Assembly (NCBI RefSeq): GCF_043290135.1
Contig: NC_134705.1
Span: 95,559,239-95,623,238 of the forward strand
Direction of reading: 5' to 3'
Length of the DNA: 64,000 nucleotides
From: Rhipicephalus microplus
Lineage: Eukaryota; Arthropoda; Arachnida; Ixodida; Ixodidae
The notes under the pieces: model-generated
What the model saw: the letters and a program-made list of their open reading frames with translations, nothing else
Told to the model about the DNA's origin: nothing
Databases searched by the model: none
Shown here: in pieces, positions 34,601 to 46,112 of the stretch
How positions within the stretch are numbered: position 1 is the stretch's first letter
How the letters are laid out: each line of letters begins with the position of its first letter
Translations under genes and position numbers: made by a program

Positions 34601-35950
34601 AGTGGAATTTCCTTCGGAAATTTTCTCAGCGATGTGTAAGCCTAGAGCCCTATTGTATGTAGCGGCCATCCCATGATTGTCGTTTTCGTGCAGCATCAAC
34701 ATCGTTCACATGGCACCTTTCACCTTCCTCGCACTTTTCAGAATTTTGTGCTCTCTCTGGCATTCATGTCCATGTTACAGAATTATTCAACCACCAAATC
34801 ACGTAGTTAGCAAACAACCTTAAGAGGGTTCGAAATTACCTATTATATACAGCCCTCCCTGTCTGCTTTACCTGTTCTCCCATTTCGGACATTTGTTCAC
34901 GTCACGTTACACTGTCATCACATAGCCTGTCGACCGGCTTGATCCCTGTTGGAGAGGCGACGAGTGCTTTCCTCAGACGGGGCGGGGCCAAATTACCTCA
35001 TTTCTCGTCATAACTCTTTTCTTTCTCTACCACAAATCTATCCTCCACTCCCCATCTCTTTGCAGCACTGTTGAAGTGACCTCCATTGAAAGACGGAGTT
35101 AAACTTTTCTTCTTTTTTCTCTTGCAAAGCCACCCGGCTTAATCTTCTGCGCACGCACTCAATGGCATACCTGCGAATTGATGATCGACGTCGCTGACCG
35201 CGCTTCTGATGGCGCGTGCGCTTGTGTGCGACATAGAGAATGGCGTAACTGACTGAGGAGCCAGTGAAGACGTTTAGCGTTTTAGGTGGTGAACGGTATT
35301 TTGTTCCGCCTATCGATTTGCAGCAATGACTGTAAAAACTAGCATTAAAGTAGTACGCCAATCCACGCAGGCTGCTCCTTCGTTGAGTAGTGCCAAGTAC
35401 AGTATTACAAGCATCTCAACATCCTTAATTTTTTTTTCCGGACATGTGAAGCAGCGTAAGCAATCGGCTGTATTGTGTCAGAATCAAAAGGGGTGCGTTG
35501 CTTTGTTCAGTGGTTAGTGTACAGAGCGTTAAGCGCTCTGTACACTTTCGTTGTACTTTCGGCATGCGAAATAGCGTGACGTACTAATCGCTGTGTGGGT
35601 ATCTGTAAAACTATTAGAGATGGTGAACGATGTTGTTGCAACCCAACATATCAATCCATGTACCGCTACGGTTTGACCATAAGAGGAATATTTCGCACGT
35701 GCCTGGAATTTCCAGCAGTCAAAGTGCTCATCTTGAAATATACTAAGTAATTTCTAGCCGGAAGTTTGAGTTCACAGTAAGTGCAGTAGATCTTATGCTT
35801 GTTTTCTCAGTAAATACGCTGTCTTTTCAGTTATTATGCGTGACGCTGTTGAGAGAGCTTAAAATTGGCAGATCCAACGTACAGTGGGAATGGATGATAT
35901 GCGAAGCACGAATGAGAAAGGTTGGTATGTCACTTTAATTCAGCACAACG
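31641..35950. other. Unassigned sequence with a possible LTR remnant
   Basis: There is no recognised gene. At 32230-32640 a stretch with TATAAAAAAA (32361), a TGTACATAAA signal (about 32487) and AGTGGCGCCTTCGGGACC (32621-32638) resembles an LTR followed by a TGG-type primer site, but no partner LTR or pol is present. Open frames on both strands at 32578-33007 and at 33436-33900 carry no motif that I know. Confidence 0.35.
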
Positions 35951-36848
35951 TTACGAGATGGAAGTAAACAATGCCCTACATGACTTCAGTGTCACGATTA
36001 TCACTCTTGGATGTGTCGTTTGCCTTCGTAATCTATTCATGTCACGTGATCCAAGTTTAGTATATGTGGAGCTAGTGGAACGGCCGCTAACACGCTATGA
36101 GCGCGGTATGTTTTCACGTTGTTACACGACACGCATGTCAGGATTATCATGTTTGCACCAGTCATATACTTTCGTCAGCCATTGACGTCACGTAACACCA
36201 AATTTCTTATATGTGGAGCTGGCAAAACAGCCACGAGTGCTTCATGAAAGGCCCAATATACTCCAATGTAGTGTTGACGCGCGTGCACGCCGGGAACAGC
36301 GAAGCTACGTTAGTAAAACACGAGAACTCTATAGTCTGAAGCCAGGCGTGGCTGGCGCTACTAGCGTCCATCGGCGCAGCTCGACGGCAACCTGCTCGAA
36401 CTGCGACATGCTGCATTTCGCGCCGATGCGTTACCTAAACAACACTGCCTCTCCTTCTTTTCATGACGGAGAAACGTCGGACGCGTTGAAACGCGCATGC
36501 GTGAAAGCAACACAGTGTGCGCCTGTGAGTCACGTAATACTAAATTTGGACCAACGCCTAGAGTGGCAACGCCGGTGTGACGCGACGAAATGAATGCCGG
36601 TGAGCACGCCCACCGCGTCACGTCTAAATGTACTGGCACCTTGACTGTGGCATGTAGTCATGTTCTCACATGACACGCATCTCATGATTATCATGTTTAC
36701 AACAGTCACATACATTCGTCAACCATTGAAGTCACGTAATACCAAATTTGACATCTGTGAAGCTAGCGAAACGGCCGTGAGCATATGATGAGTGTGGCAT
36801 GTAGTCATGTTGTGACATGACACGCATGTCGTGATTATCATGTTTGGA
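35950..36848. repeat. Repeat of about 147-bp monomers, left part
   Basis: Degenerate units share CATGTAGTCATGTT, ACATGACACGCATCTCATG, ATTATCATGTTT and CACGTAATACCAAATTTG blocks. The spacing between CATGTAGTCATG at 36651 and 36798 is 147 bp, the same as between the matching motifs at 42245 and 42392. It is interrupted at 36848 by the minus-strand LINE and resumes at 42136. Confidence 0.7.
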
Positions 36849-37013
36849 GGAGGAGGAGGAGGAGGAAGGGAAGAAATGAAAGTAAGGGAGGTCAACCAGG
36901 CGCACGTCTGGTTTGCTACCCTGCACTGGGCGAAGGGGTGAGGGGATTAAAGGAGAAGAGAAAGAAAAGTGAAGGGAAACGTGTGTGTAGATGTGACCTT
37001 GTCTATTGCACGC

Positions 37014-40000
37014 TTATAAGCGGTCGCGTAGTCCGGTCGTCTTTAGAAAACTTAGCAGTGCTCGCGTCGCTTTGCTGGCCTGCGACGCGTACAGCCATGA
37101 ACCAAGGATCTTCTCTTCGGAGAAAGGTCTACTGTCTAGTGTCTCTAACGTTTCGCGTAGCAAGTTGCGATCGCTCGAAAAACGTTCACATGAACACAGT
37201 AGATGTTCTATTGTCTCGTCAGTGTCACACGATTCACATCGGGAGCTATCCGCCATTCCTATTCGAAAGGAATACGCCTTTGTAAAAGCTACTCCTAACC
37301 ACAGGCAGCACAGTAAAGTTGCATCCTGGCGGGAGAGGTCTGATAGAACTTGAAGCTTTCTCGATGGGTCCAATTTCTGTAGGCGGCGGTTCCTGACACT
37401 GGGGTCACTCAGCCAAGTTTGGTCACTCAGCCAAGCGAACGAGTGAAGGCCCCTTGCAGCGTCGGTTCTTGACAATGGAGTTGGGGTTGTCTGGGCGTCC
37501 ACGTGGGCGGATCGGGCAGCATTATCAGCAAGGTCATTACCGACAATGTCCCGGCAACCACTGGAACAACACGTCATGTCCTTTCGATAAAACTTCGGGA
37601 ATCACTTCTCTTATTTCTTTCACTAGTTGTTGATGCTCCTTTTGTCGTAAAGCTGATTGCAAGCTCTGAAGGGATGTCTTGGAGTCGCAGAACACAGCCC
37701 ATTTTCGAGGTCGGGCTTCCGCGATATAAAGTATAGCAGCACGTAAGGCGGCACGCTCCGCTGCTGTGGATGTTGTCATATGCGACAGTTTGAGCTTTAT
37801 AGTGACCTGGTACGCCAGGATGACAACAGCACCTGTGGAGCTGTCAGCCGAGACCGATCCATTGGTGCAAATGTGGGTCCTCTGGCCGTATTTTTCGTTG
37901 AGTAGCGACAATGTCACCTGTCGTAGGACCACTGTTGAATGACGGCTCTTGTTCGTCATTCCCGGAATAGTGAGGCACACCTGTGGTTGTTTTAGGCACC
38001 ACGGAAGTGACGCTGGTCTTATTGCTGAAGTGAAGCCGAAAGGAAGGCATTCTCTATGGGCAAAAATAATCTTTGAATACATCGCTTGTGGTCTTTGAAG
38101 TGACAACACTGAGACATGGTAACCAGGAACTCGGCAGAGGTGTCTTATGAGGGCTCTCGAATTGTCAGTGGTGATGTGTGTTTGAATTGGGTGCTCTCTT
38201 GCGAATTTAATGGCTCCGTAGGTGGAGGTGCATCGCGGCAATCCTAAGCACATGCGTAGTGCTTGTCTTTGCAGACTTTCGACGGTGCGGATGTTCGTCT
38301 TGCACGTACTTGCCAGTAACGGCAAACTGTAGCGCAAAAATCTCAGAAACAGTGCCCTATATAGCTGCATCATTGACCTTATTGATGTGCCCCAAGATTT
38401 TCCGCAGAGGAACCGCATTATATGGACGATAGAAGTTAGCCTTCTCTTCAGGTAATTGCAGTGGGCACTCCACGAAAGGTCTCTGTCAATAATCACACCC
38501 AGGAAGCGATGGTTCTTCTGGTATGGAACATTTTGCCCATTGATAGTAACGGGGTATTGTGTCATGGCTCTGCGAGTAAACGCAACCAATGCACATTTCT
38601 CCGTTGAGACGGAAAGACCTTGCTAGCGGAGATATGAGTGTGTCAGGGTGGCAGCCTGCTGGACTCTTGCACGTACTTGTAGACGAGTTACAGCCGAAGT
38701 CCATAGACAAATATCGTCAGCATATCTGGATATGAGGATAGTACTTGGCAAAATTTCACGAAGTCCTACCTTCACGAGGTTAAATAAAGTGGGACTTAAT
38801 ACGGCGCCCTGAGAGACGCCACGGGAGGTGTAGTAATTGGTGGTAGGTCCATCTGAGGTTTGTACAAAAAAAGGACCTTCTCATCAAATAATTCTGGGTC
38901 CATTGGAACATCCGACCGCCGATTCCAACAGCTTCCAACGAGTCTAGGATGGCTTTATGTGTTACATTATCATAAGTCCCTTTGACGTCGAGGAAGAGTG
39001 CCTGTGGTATGCGCTTGAGGCTCTTCTGTTGCTGGATAAAGGTTGTGAGATCAATCACGTTGTCAAGAGATGACCTACCTCGCCGAAAACCCGTCATGCA
39101 GTTTGGGTACACGTCGTAGCACTCCAGGTATCATTCTAGGCGTGTATCATCCTTTCCATCACTTTTCCTACACAACTTGCGAGGAAAGCAGGGCAAAATG
39201 ATGTCAAATCAAATGGTGACTTTCCTGCTTTGAGTAGTGGCACAAGTCGACTTATCTTCCAATCCTGAGGAACAATGCCCGCCTGCCATGAGTGGTTGTA
39301 ATAGCTTAACAACTGTCCCCTTGCCTCCTGTTCAAGGTTGGCTAGAGCGGCGTAGGTGTTGCCATCGGGTCCTGGTGAAGATGATCGTCGGGAAGCCGCC
39401 AAAGATGCGTCAAGTTCTTCTATAGTGAAAAAGATTGTCCATTTCGGAGATGCGGGGTTCAGGGATAACACTCCTAATGGTGCCAGCGGACAAGGCGGAC
39501 ACACCAGCGATTCGCGTACAAAACTCACTTGCCACTTCAAGTTGGGTGGGGCCTAAATGGAGGGCTAAATCCATGAAAGGATGTCTTTTTTGGGGAGTCG
39601 AGCGCAGGCCACGAATAGTTCTCCAGATGCGTGACAACAGCTTTCGGGGATCCAATGATTCGCAGAATGATTTCCAGCGTTCCTGTTCCAGTTTGTCTAA
39701 TGTCGTTAGACTTTTTTCTGTATGCGTCGTGCCAGCCTCAAGTCGCACATTGCTTTCGTCCGCCTGTATCTCCTTTCCGCCCTTCGGCGAAGCGCGCACA
39801 GTTTTTCCAGTTCAACGTCGAAATCTGAACGCTTGCCGGTGAACGGGAGGAGACAGGAAGCTTCCCTCATTGCCTCTTTGATGACATCCTCCAAGTTCTG
39901 GTCAGGGTCTTCACGGCATGTATTTTCTATGAGTCGCTGAAATTTGGACCAATCAATTCTTCGTATTGTGGTCTTAGGAGAGGTGTTAGTAAGACCCCTT

Positions 40001-40674
40001 ATTCGCATATAAGTTGGAATGTGGTCACTCCCATGCGTTTAGATGTCTGAAAACCAGTGCACTTGTGACCGGAAGTTTCTGGATACCAGAGTCAAATCGA
40101 GGCAACTGCTGTACGTAAGGCCCCACAGGTATGTAGAACTGTCATCATTTAAGAAACATAGGTCGTGCTTGGAGGCGAATCACACGAGGTTTCTTCCTTT
40201 AGCGTTGATCGTCGAACTACCCCAGATTAAGTGATGTGCGTTGAAGTCTCCAGTTATAACCCACGGGCCCGTAGTTGTTGTCAGTATGTCTCGTAGCCGG
40301 TCTTGGTGAAATCGTCCAGATGGTGATATGCAGACACCAATGAGTGTGAATGACACTTTTTCCTTTTTAACACGTAAGCAGACATACTGATTTTCATCAT
40401 GCGGTTGAACTGCATGATGCACATATGTGAAATCTGGGCGAATGTAAACAACCACCTTGCTGCGTTCCTCGCACGTTGAAGAAACGAAAGATTCATACCC
40501 CGATAGTTTAGGAGGTTGTTGCACGTTTGGTTCACATATAACTATTATAGCAATACGATTCTTGAATATATACTGACGGAATGAAGAGATGTGGGATCTC
40601 AGGCCTCTCGCGTTCCACTGCATTATCGACGCTTGTCGGACCTCGTTGCGGAAGGAGCAAATTGGTCGAGCCAT
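37014..40674 (-). pseudogene. LINE ORF2: endonuclease, RT, RNase H; multiple lesions
   Basis: ATG at 40672-40674 lies 5 bases after the ORF1 stop. The endonuclease reads ASIMQWNARGLRSHISSFRQ, CEPNVQQPP, VITGDFNAHHLIWGS, then a stop at 40180 (after NLV). The RT includes SSSPGPDGNTYAAL (about 39430), LVPLLKAGKSPFD, MTGFRRGRSSLDNVIDL (39095), ALFLDVKGTYDNV (motif A, KGTYD instead of the usual KAFD) and RYADDICLW (about 38720, catalytic Asp pair kept). The RNase H in 37537-38000 has ICTNGSV, where the first catalytic Asp is Asn (codon at 37861-37863), then AERAALRAA, VFCDSKTSLQSL and, after a frameshift near 37560, NDLADNAA. Cys/His box CESCDTDETIEHLLCSC lies near 37215. Further frame changes occur near 39710, 39420 and 39120. 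It ends at TGA/TAA near 37014. Confidence 0.82.
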
Positions 40675-40679
40675 GGTTG

Positions 40680-42026
40680 CTACTGGAGACTTGCAAATAC
40701 TGGACTTAGAGCATCCAGTACTTGTAGTGTACTCTGAGCGAGTGGAGACTTCAGGCTGCTGCACAGCTTTCGCATGGCATCCAGCAGTGTTCGGAACAAT
40801 CTGATAACTTCTGTGTCCTCCTCAGGCAGCTTGTCAGCGGCTGGCTGGAGTGATGTGACTGTCGATGTGCGCTTGGGATTTGCAGGTGGCTGTGATTTCG
40901 GCAATGAAGGCCAAACTGATTCATCTGCAACAGTGCTGCTCGTTGGTTTGTTGACCGCGCTGGCCGCCTTTGGTCTGGGAGGCAAGGGCGGTAGAAGAGA
41001 AGGGTGGTGGAGTGGCGCTTTCGATGCAGTGCCTGCGGCATTCTTTGATGAACGGCGGTGACGATGACGCCTCTTTCGGACGGTCCTGGCAGCCTCGCGA
41101 TGCGACGAATTGTCTCTGACCATTTGTTTCAATACTGCTATTTCTCTTTGGATTTTGGGGCATTCTTTTGATGAAGCTGCATGTGACCCATGACAATTCG
41201 AGCATTTGAGGGTAGTTGCTTCGCAATCATACGCAGAATGGACTTCCGCGCAACGAGCACACACCATCTTATTTTCGCATACGCTTCTCACGTAGCCCAT
41301 CTTCATGCACTTATAACACTGTGAGGGCTTCGGTACGAAAGATCGCACAGAATGACGAAAATGGCCCACCTTTACGTGTGAAGGAAGAGAGTCGCCCTTG
41401 AACATGATCTTCAAGCAGCGTGAGTTTCTCAAACGGACAACTTTTGCGATGACGCTGGCTTCATTTGCCGGTTTCACCAGAACATCAAAGTCGGAGCTGG
41501 GAATGGCAGTATCTACATCGTAGATGACTCCAGTGACGACGTTAGAGCTCACAGGAATGTAGGAGCGAACTTTCATTCCCCCCAGCTCGTTGACGTTGAG
41601 CAGTATATTAAGTGCCGCAGCATGCAAAACGTCGATGGCCAATACGTTCTTACGCGTATTCACTCTGATGTCTGTGATCTCGTTTGACACGAGTCCTTCC
41701 AGCATCACCGAAGCAGATTGCCTGTTGAGGCGCTTCATGTTACCGTCCAGTACCTCAGGGACAAAAAGGATAGTGTTTGTCACGGGTCTCCTTGGCACTT
41801 CATCGTTCAACGTACTCGATGACGAAGATGTTCGGACGTTCCGCCTTTTCGCTTTACGGCTCAGCACCAGCTTAAAATCGTCGTCGGAAGGCTCTTCGCT
41901 GCTCATTGGGTAAACAAGAGCGCACTCGAGGTCGTAGTCGCTGTAGAGTCCCGTACGCTTTCTGGATGCGGCCACCGCCGACGCCGCCATAACTGGCGGA
42001 CGTCCGTGGGGGTCCACGTCCATCAC
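40680..42026 (-). CDS. LINE ORF1, Gag-like RNA-binding protein with CCHC knuckles, 448 aa
   Basis: Starts MMDVDPHGRPPVMAASAVAA and is uninterrupted to TAG at 40680-40682. Residues about 60-240 are a globular region of the LINE Gag-like type (VNTRKNVLAIDV, GVIYDVDTAIPSSDFDVLV). Three consecutive knuckles follow at about 238-292: CYKCMKMGYVRSVC, CARCAEVHSAYDC and CSNCHGSHAASSKEC. In the first the usual His is replaced by Tyr. Next come a basic stretch (RKRRHRHRRSSK), a Pro-rich linker and a helical tail. It would coat LINE RNA as a chaperone. The ORF is open but belongs to an element with a dead ORF2. The N-terminal 70 codons are repeated at 43925-44128. Confidence 0.82.
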   Translation of the reverse strand: MMDVDPHGRPPVMAASAVAASRKRTGLYSDYDLECALVYPMSSEEPSDDDFKLVLSRKAKRRNVRTSSSSSTLNDEVPRRPVTNTILFVPEVLDGNMKRLNRQSASVMLEGLVSNEITDIRVNTRKNVLAIDVLHAAALNILLNVNELGGMKVRSYIPVSSNVVTGVIYDVDTAIPSSDFDVLVKPANEASVIAKVVRLRNSRCLKIMFKGDSLPSHVKVGHFRHSVRSFVPKPSQCYKCMKMGYVRSVCENKMVCARCAEVHSAYDCEATTLKCSNCHGSHAASSKECPKIQREIAVLKQMVRDNSSHREAARTVRKRRHRHRRSSKNAAGTASKAPLHHPSLLPPLPPRPKAASAVNKPTSSTVADESVWPSLPKSQPPANPKRTSTVTSLQPAADKLPEEDTEVIRLFRTLLDAMRKLCSSLKSPLAQSTLQVLDALSPVFASLQ

Positions 42027-42135
42027 CGACGGACACGGATGTGATATTCGCGAAGTTCACTTATAATTAGGTGAAAAAAGAGAGCACCTACTGAAACAGC
42101 GATCTGCTAAGCAATCACTTCGTCGCCGTCTTCAT

Positions 42136-42845
42136 TATCATGTTTGGATGTGTCATTTACCTATGTCGTCCGTTCACGTCACGTAATAGCGAATTGGGTA
42201 CATGAAAAGCTAGTGAAACGGCTGTGAGCGCGTCATGAGCCTAGCAAGTAGTCATGTTGTTACATGACACGAATCTCATGTTTATCATGGTTACATTGGT
42301 ATCATACCTTCGTCATCCATTCAAGCACCGTAAGGCCAAATTTGGTATATGGGACGCTAGCGAAACGGCCGCGAGCGCATCATGAACGTGGCATGTAGTC
42401 ATGTTGTTACATGACACACATATCATTATTTGCAGGTTAAGGTCTATCGCTTGTGCTCCCCATACAATTATGTCATACCATACCAGTTTTGCAACATGCC
42501 ATGTGAACGAAACCACCACATGAGCTGCAGGACCGTGAAATGTAAACCATGACATTAATGAAAAATATATCATGATTTTCATGTTATGACTAGTCAAACG
42601 TGTTTTTCATAGTCATGGTTGGCCATACCAAGTTTGGTATCGATACCATTATCAAAATGGCCACGAGAGCTAAAAGTCGTAGGCGGCTAGATAGATAGAT
42701 ACGCTCAAAGTGGCTGAAGTTCGCTAAGAAATGCTTCGCATTTAATAAAAGGCCGCTCGCATCTTCCCATGCAAAGAACTCGAGTAAATGCGGCACAGAA
42801 AGGTGGGGGTCTCACGTGAATGTTGCGTAATTGGGTATGGGTAAG
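42136..42845. repeat. 147-bp monomer repeat and its right end (copy A)
   Basis: This continues the repeat broken at 36848: CATGTTTGGATGTGTCATTT, then GTAGTCATGTTGTTACATGA at 42248 and 42395. The last part, CTAGATAGATAGATACGCTC and on to GGGTATGGGTAAG, is not monomeric and looks like the end of an interspersed repeat. It matches 44238-44750 plus 50877-51080. Confidence 0.75.
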
Positions 42846-42867
42846 TAATTGGGTATAGGTAAGGTAC

Positions 42868-43922
42868 ATAAGAGTGCAAATCTTTGGGCAAGTCAGTGGT
42901 TTATTATACTGACGACAGCGCAAAAAGGCACAACGAACCAGGACAACGAACTACAGAGACAAGAAACTTGTCTGTGTTTCTTTATAGTCTATTCTCGCGT
43001 CTGGCACTGTTGTCAATATAGTTCTTAGGGCAGTATGCATGCGCACTACCTGCGTGCGCAAAAGCATGAATACTGCCAACCGATGAAGAAATACGCAGGG
43101 AATAGGAACGTGACGTAAAAGGGAGTGCGGACGTAAAAGCGAATTAAGCTCCGCACGCGCGGACAAAAGCCCTCTTTTCTACTGTAGCAATTTTGTGAGA
43201 GGAACAGAAGGAGGCGAGGAGAGATTCGAGAAGCGAAGGAAATGTGCAATAACCAGTAACGTTTTCCCACACGTGGGTTCCATAAAGGGAAGCATCATTT
43301 GTACCTTTTGACAGCAGTGCAGGCGGCTTCGCGATGTCTCTGACTCGCGTCTGCAGGTTTATTCTAGAACTCTCCAGATGTGAAGATCAACGCACGTTCT
43401 CGCAACGCGCATCGAGACGTCTGGCCTTCTTTATTTCTTTTATTACAATGCCTGGAGTTTATTCTTAAGCGGAGACTTTAGACAGGAGTGGTTCGTCATA
43501 AGTTTCAGCGGGGGCGCTGAATTAAACGCGGAGCTAGCGTATGCAGATTCGCTTCTCTCGTAGAAGCCGCGTCAGGTGGCTAGGTCTGCTGTGAATCGGT
43601 CTGCGGTTCTTTGAATGAATGATTGAACGTCAGCAGAAATTAGGGAGAGTATTTCTAAGAAGTTCAGAAAACCCAGTCCTAGAGTAGAAAGCAGAGGTTT
43701 CATTTTAGCGCACGCTTACTAAGGAACTGAGTAGTTATTCGGTGCACTTTAGTTATTGCTATTTCTTTGCAGTGACAAGATAAAAAAATGGCGAGAGTGT
43801 GTGCCTCGACTTTTTTGCAAGGTGCTTCTTTTCGTCTTTTACATATTTAGCCTAATTAAGTCGACGAAGGTACAATGACAGTTTTGATGCCATGTCCCAG
43901 TTGGACAGAGCAGTTGGACAGA
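42868..43922. repeat. Unidentified 1.06-kb repeat, copy 1
   Basis: Aligns from TAAGAGTGCAAA (42868) to CCCAGTTGGACAGAGCAG (43920) with 56945-58010, with scattered substitutions and small indels. No ORF of note, no LTR-type TG/CA ends found. It ends in a tandem 13-bp duplication GTTGGACAGAGCA next to the LINE fragment. Family unknown; a non-autonomous element or an old segmental copy. Confidence 0.75.
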
Positions 43923-43924
43923 GC

Positions 43925-44237
43925 AGAAGATGTTCTGACGTTCCGCCTTTTCGCTTTACGGCTCTGCACCAGCTTAAAATCGTCGTCGGAAGGCTCTTCG
44001 CTGCTCATTGGGTAAACAAGAGCGCCCTCGCTGTCGTAGTCGCTGTAGAGTCCCGTACGCTTCCTGGATGCGGCCACCAACGCCGCCGTAACTGGCAGAC
44101 GTCCGTGGGGGTCCACGTCCATCACCAATGGACAGGGATGTGATATTCTCGAAGTTCACTTTTAATTAGGTGAAAAAAGAGAGCACCTACTGAAACTGCG
44201 ATCTGCTAAGCAATCACTTCGTCGCCGTCTTCATTAT
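43925..44237 (-). pseudogene. 5' end of the I-like LINE, second copy (ORF1 first 70 codons)
   Basis: Reads on the minus strand VMDVDPHGRLPVTAALVAAS, SDYDSEGALVYPMSSEEPSD, then RKAKRRNVRTSS, and stops matching at about 43928. The 5' UTR upstream (44130-44237) also matches 42030-42135. It is joined to the same host repeat as copy A at the same base, so it is part of a duplication, not an independent insertion. Confidence 0.8.
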
Positions 44238-44750
44238 CATGTTTGGATGTGTCATTTACCTATGTCGTCCGTTGACGTCACGTAATACCGAATTTGGTGC
44301 ATGAGAAGCTAGCGAAACGGCTGTGAGCACGTCATGAGCCTAGCAAGTAGTCATGTTGTTACATGACACGGATCTCATGTTTATCATGGTTACATTGGTA
44401 TCATACCTTCGTCATCCATTCAAGCACCGTAAGGCCAAAGTTGGTATATGGGACGCTAGCGAAACGGCCGTGAGCGCATTATTAACGTGGCATGTAGTCA
44501 TTTTGTTACATTACACACATATCATTATTTGCAGGTTAAGGTCTATCGCTAGTGTTCCCCATACAATCATGTCATACCATACCAGTTTTGCAACATGCCA
44601 TGTGAACGAAACCACCACATGAGCTGCAGGACCGTGAAATGTAAACCATGACCTTAATGACAAATATATCATGATTTTCATGTTATGACTAGTCAAACAT
44701 GTTTTTCATAGTCATGGTCGGCCATACCAAGTTTGGTATCGATACCATCA
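44238..44750. repeat. 147-bp monomer repeat, copy B left part
   Basis: Matches 42136-42655 closely (for example CATGTTTGGATGTGTCATTT and GATACCAT). It includes TTGACGTCACGTAATACC at 44273, where TGACGTCA is a full CRE palindrome. It is interrupted by the RTE insertion at 44751. Confidence 0.8.
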
Positions 44751-44868
44751 TGAGGGAGCCACGGGAGCGGCCGCGTCAGCAGCACGTGTAAGTGAGCTCT
44801 GCACATATCTGCCTATAACTTTAGCAATGTTGGTTCTAGGAGGGTCAGAGTGGTGTCTATTTGTTTGT

Positions 44869-45913
44869 GAAGATACAAGGAGTTCAACCGCTACAAATAC
44901 TGCTATTACAAACGAAAAGTTTAACTTTTAGGAGCGGAAAACAGTGTGAATCTGTGAAAACAACAACAGTCAGACCACGTGTTTTTTACGATCGCTTTGA
45001 GCTTCGTTAATATTCTACGGGGAAACTTCTTACTTTTAAAGTTAAAAGTCCTTAGGGTAGACCTGATGCTACTGAAGTTTGATCAGGCTAGGTTTAATAG
45101 TTCTAGAGTTATTCCGCAATCAAAATTAAGCCAAATCACTAAAAAATAAATTGGTAATATCACCTTGCAAACGCATATAAATTTTGTCCGCTTAATATAA
45201 TAATAAACAGCACCCCATAGGCTACCCGGAAGCCCAATTCCGTACACTCTAGGCTCTTAATTAAGGTGGTAATCAGCAAAAAGCTCATCTCATTGAAACA
45301 AATTTTCAAAAGGAGCTACAAACGCCACCGAAAAATAGCTAATATCTTCTTTTAGAACACAACAGTCTAGTTTTTTCCGTGTAAAAATAATTTTGATAGC
45401 TTAAGATAACCAGAAGATACAGAGTTAGAAAGAATATACCGAAAACCGCTAATAAACGTGTGGCGCTCGTGTCTGCCCTCTCTCAAAGGAGGAGAGTGGC
45501 TCACTGTTTGGGAGAAAGGTACGCCCGTCAGATCGCTTTTAACTTTGCTAATAACCTACCGGGAAACTTTTAACTCATACAGTGCAAAGCTCTAGCTGTA
45601 GACCTGTCGCCGCTCAGGTTTCATCAGGACAGGAGTAATAGTACCGGAACTATTTCGTGACCAAAATTCATCCTAATCACTAAAAAAGATTAATTTGGTA
45701 ACATCACCTTACAAACGAATTTAAATTTTGTCCGCTTAATATATCAATAAACAGCACCCCATAGCCTAATTGGGGGCCCAACTCCGTGCTCTCTAGACCC
45801 TTAATTAAGGGAGTAATCAGCAGAAATCTCATTTCAATAAAGCATTTTTATAAAAACAACCACAAACTTGACTGATACACCGCTGAAACCTACATTTAGA
45901 ACATAACAATCCG
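44869..45913 (+). repeat. Two tandem about 541-bp units upstream of the RTE ORF
   Basis: Unit 1 about 44869-45410 and unit 2 about 45413-45913 share GAAGATACA, GATCGCTTT (44990 and 45531), GGGAAACTT, AAATTTTGTCCGCTTAATAT, AATAAACAGCACCCCATAG, CTCTTAATTAAGG type blocks and a TTTAGAACA end. The spacing of shared anchors is 541-544 bp. Divergence is high. Their location, in front of a LINE ORF, is like promoter monomers of other LINEs (inference). Confidence 0.75.
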
Positions 45914-45998
45914 GGTGCAGCGTTGGCATAATGTTTAGAGCATCCGCCTCGCATCCACCTCGCATGCAAGAGCTCCGTGGTTCAATCCCGGCGCCGCG
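45911..45998 (+). repeat. tRNA-like (SINE-like) segment with A and B boxes
   Basis: TGGCATAATGTTTAGAG (45924-45940) fits an A box and GGTTCAATCCC (45979-45989) a B box. Between them CCTCGCAT occurs twice, the anticodon arm being expanded by an 11-bp duplication, so it is no working tRNA gene. It could be a tRNA-Ala-like SINE head or the pol III-type start of the RTE. It is followed by an A-run. Confidence 0.65.
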
Positions 45999-46112
45999 CA
46001 GCTCCCAACCGAAAAAAAAAAATCCGCGTGTTGATGGAACTGCATTAAGAGGCCTTAGGTGCGGCCTCACCGGTAACCACCACCGGGAACGCACTCCCTC
46101 ACCAGAGAAGGA

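Larger units (their letters stand above)
36849..42135 (-). mobile_element. Two-ORF I-like LINE, minus strand, full length
   Basis: 5.29 kb bounded by ATTATCATGTTTGGA on both sides (about 36834-36848 and 42136-42150), a 15-bp target duplication. Minus-strand order: about 110-bp 5' UTR, ORF1 (42026-40680), ORF2 (endonuclease, RT, RNase H; 40674 to about 37014), 3' UTR and a (TCC)n tail seen as (GGA)n at 36846-36867. ORF1 is open; ORF2 has stops and frameshifts. A target duplication of this size and a full-length 5' end fit target-primed reverse transcription. Confidence 0.85.

Noticed and set aside
45911..45998. Functional tRNA gene
   Set aside because: The anticodon arm holds an 11-bp duplication and no proper acceptor stem pairs; it is better read as SINE or LINE leader.
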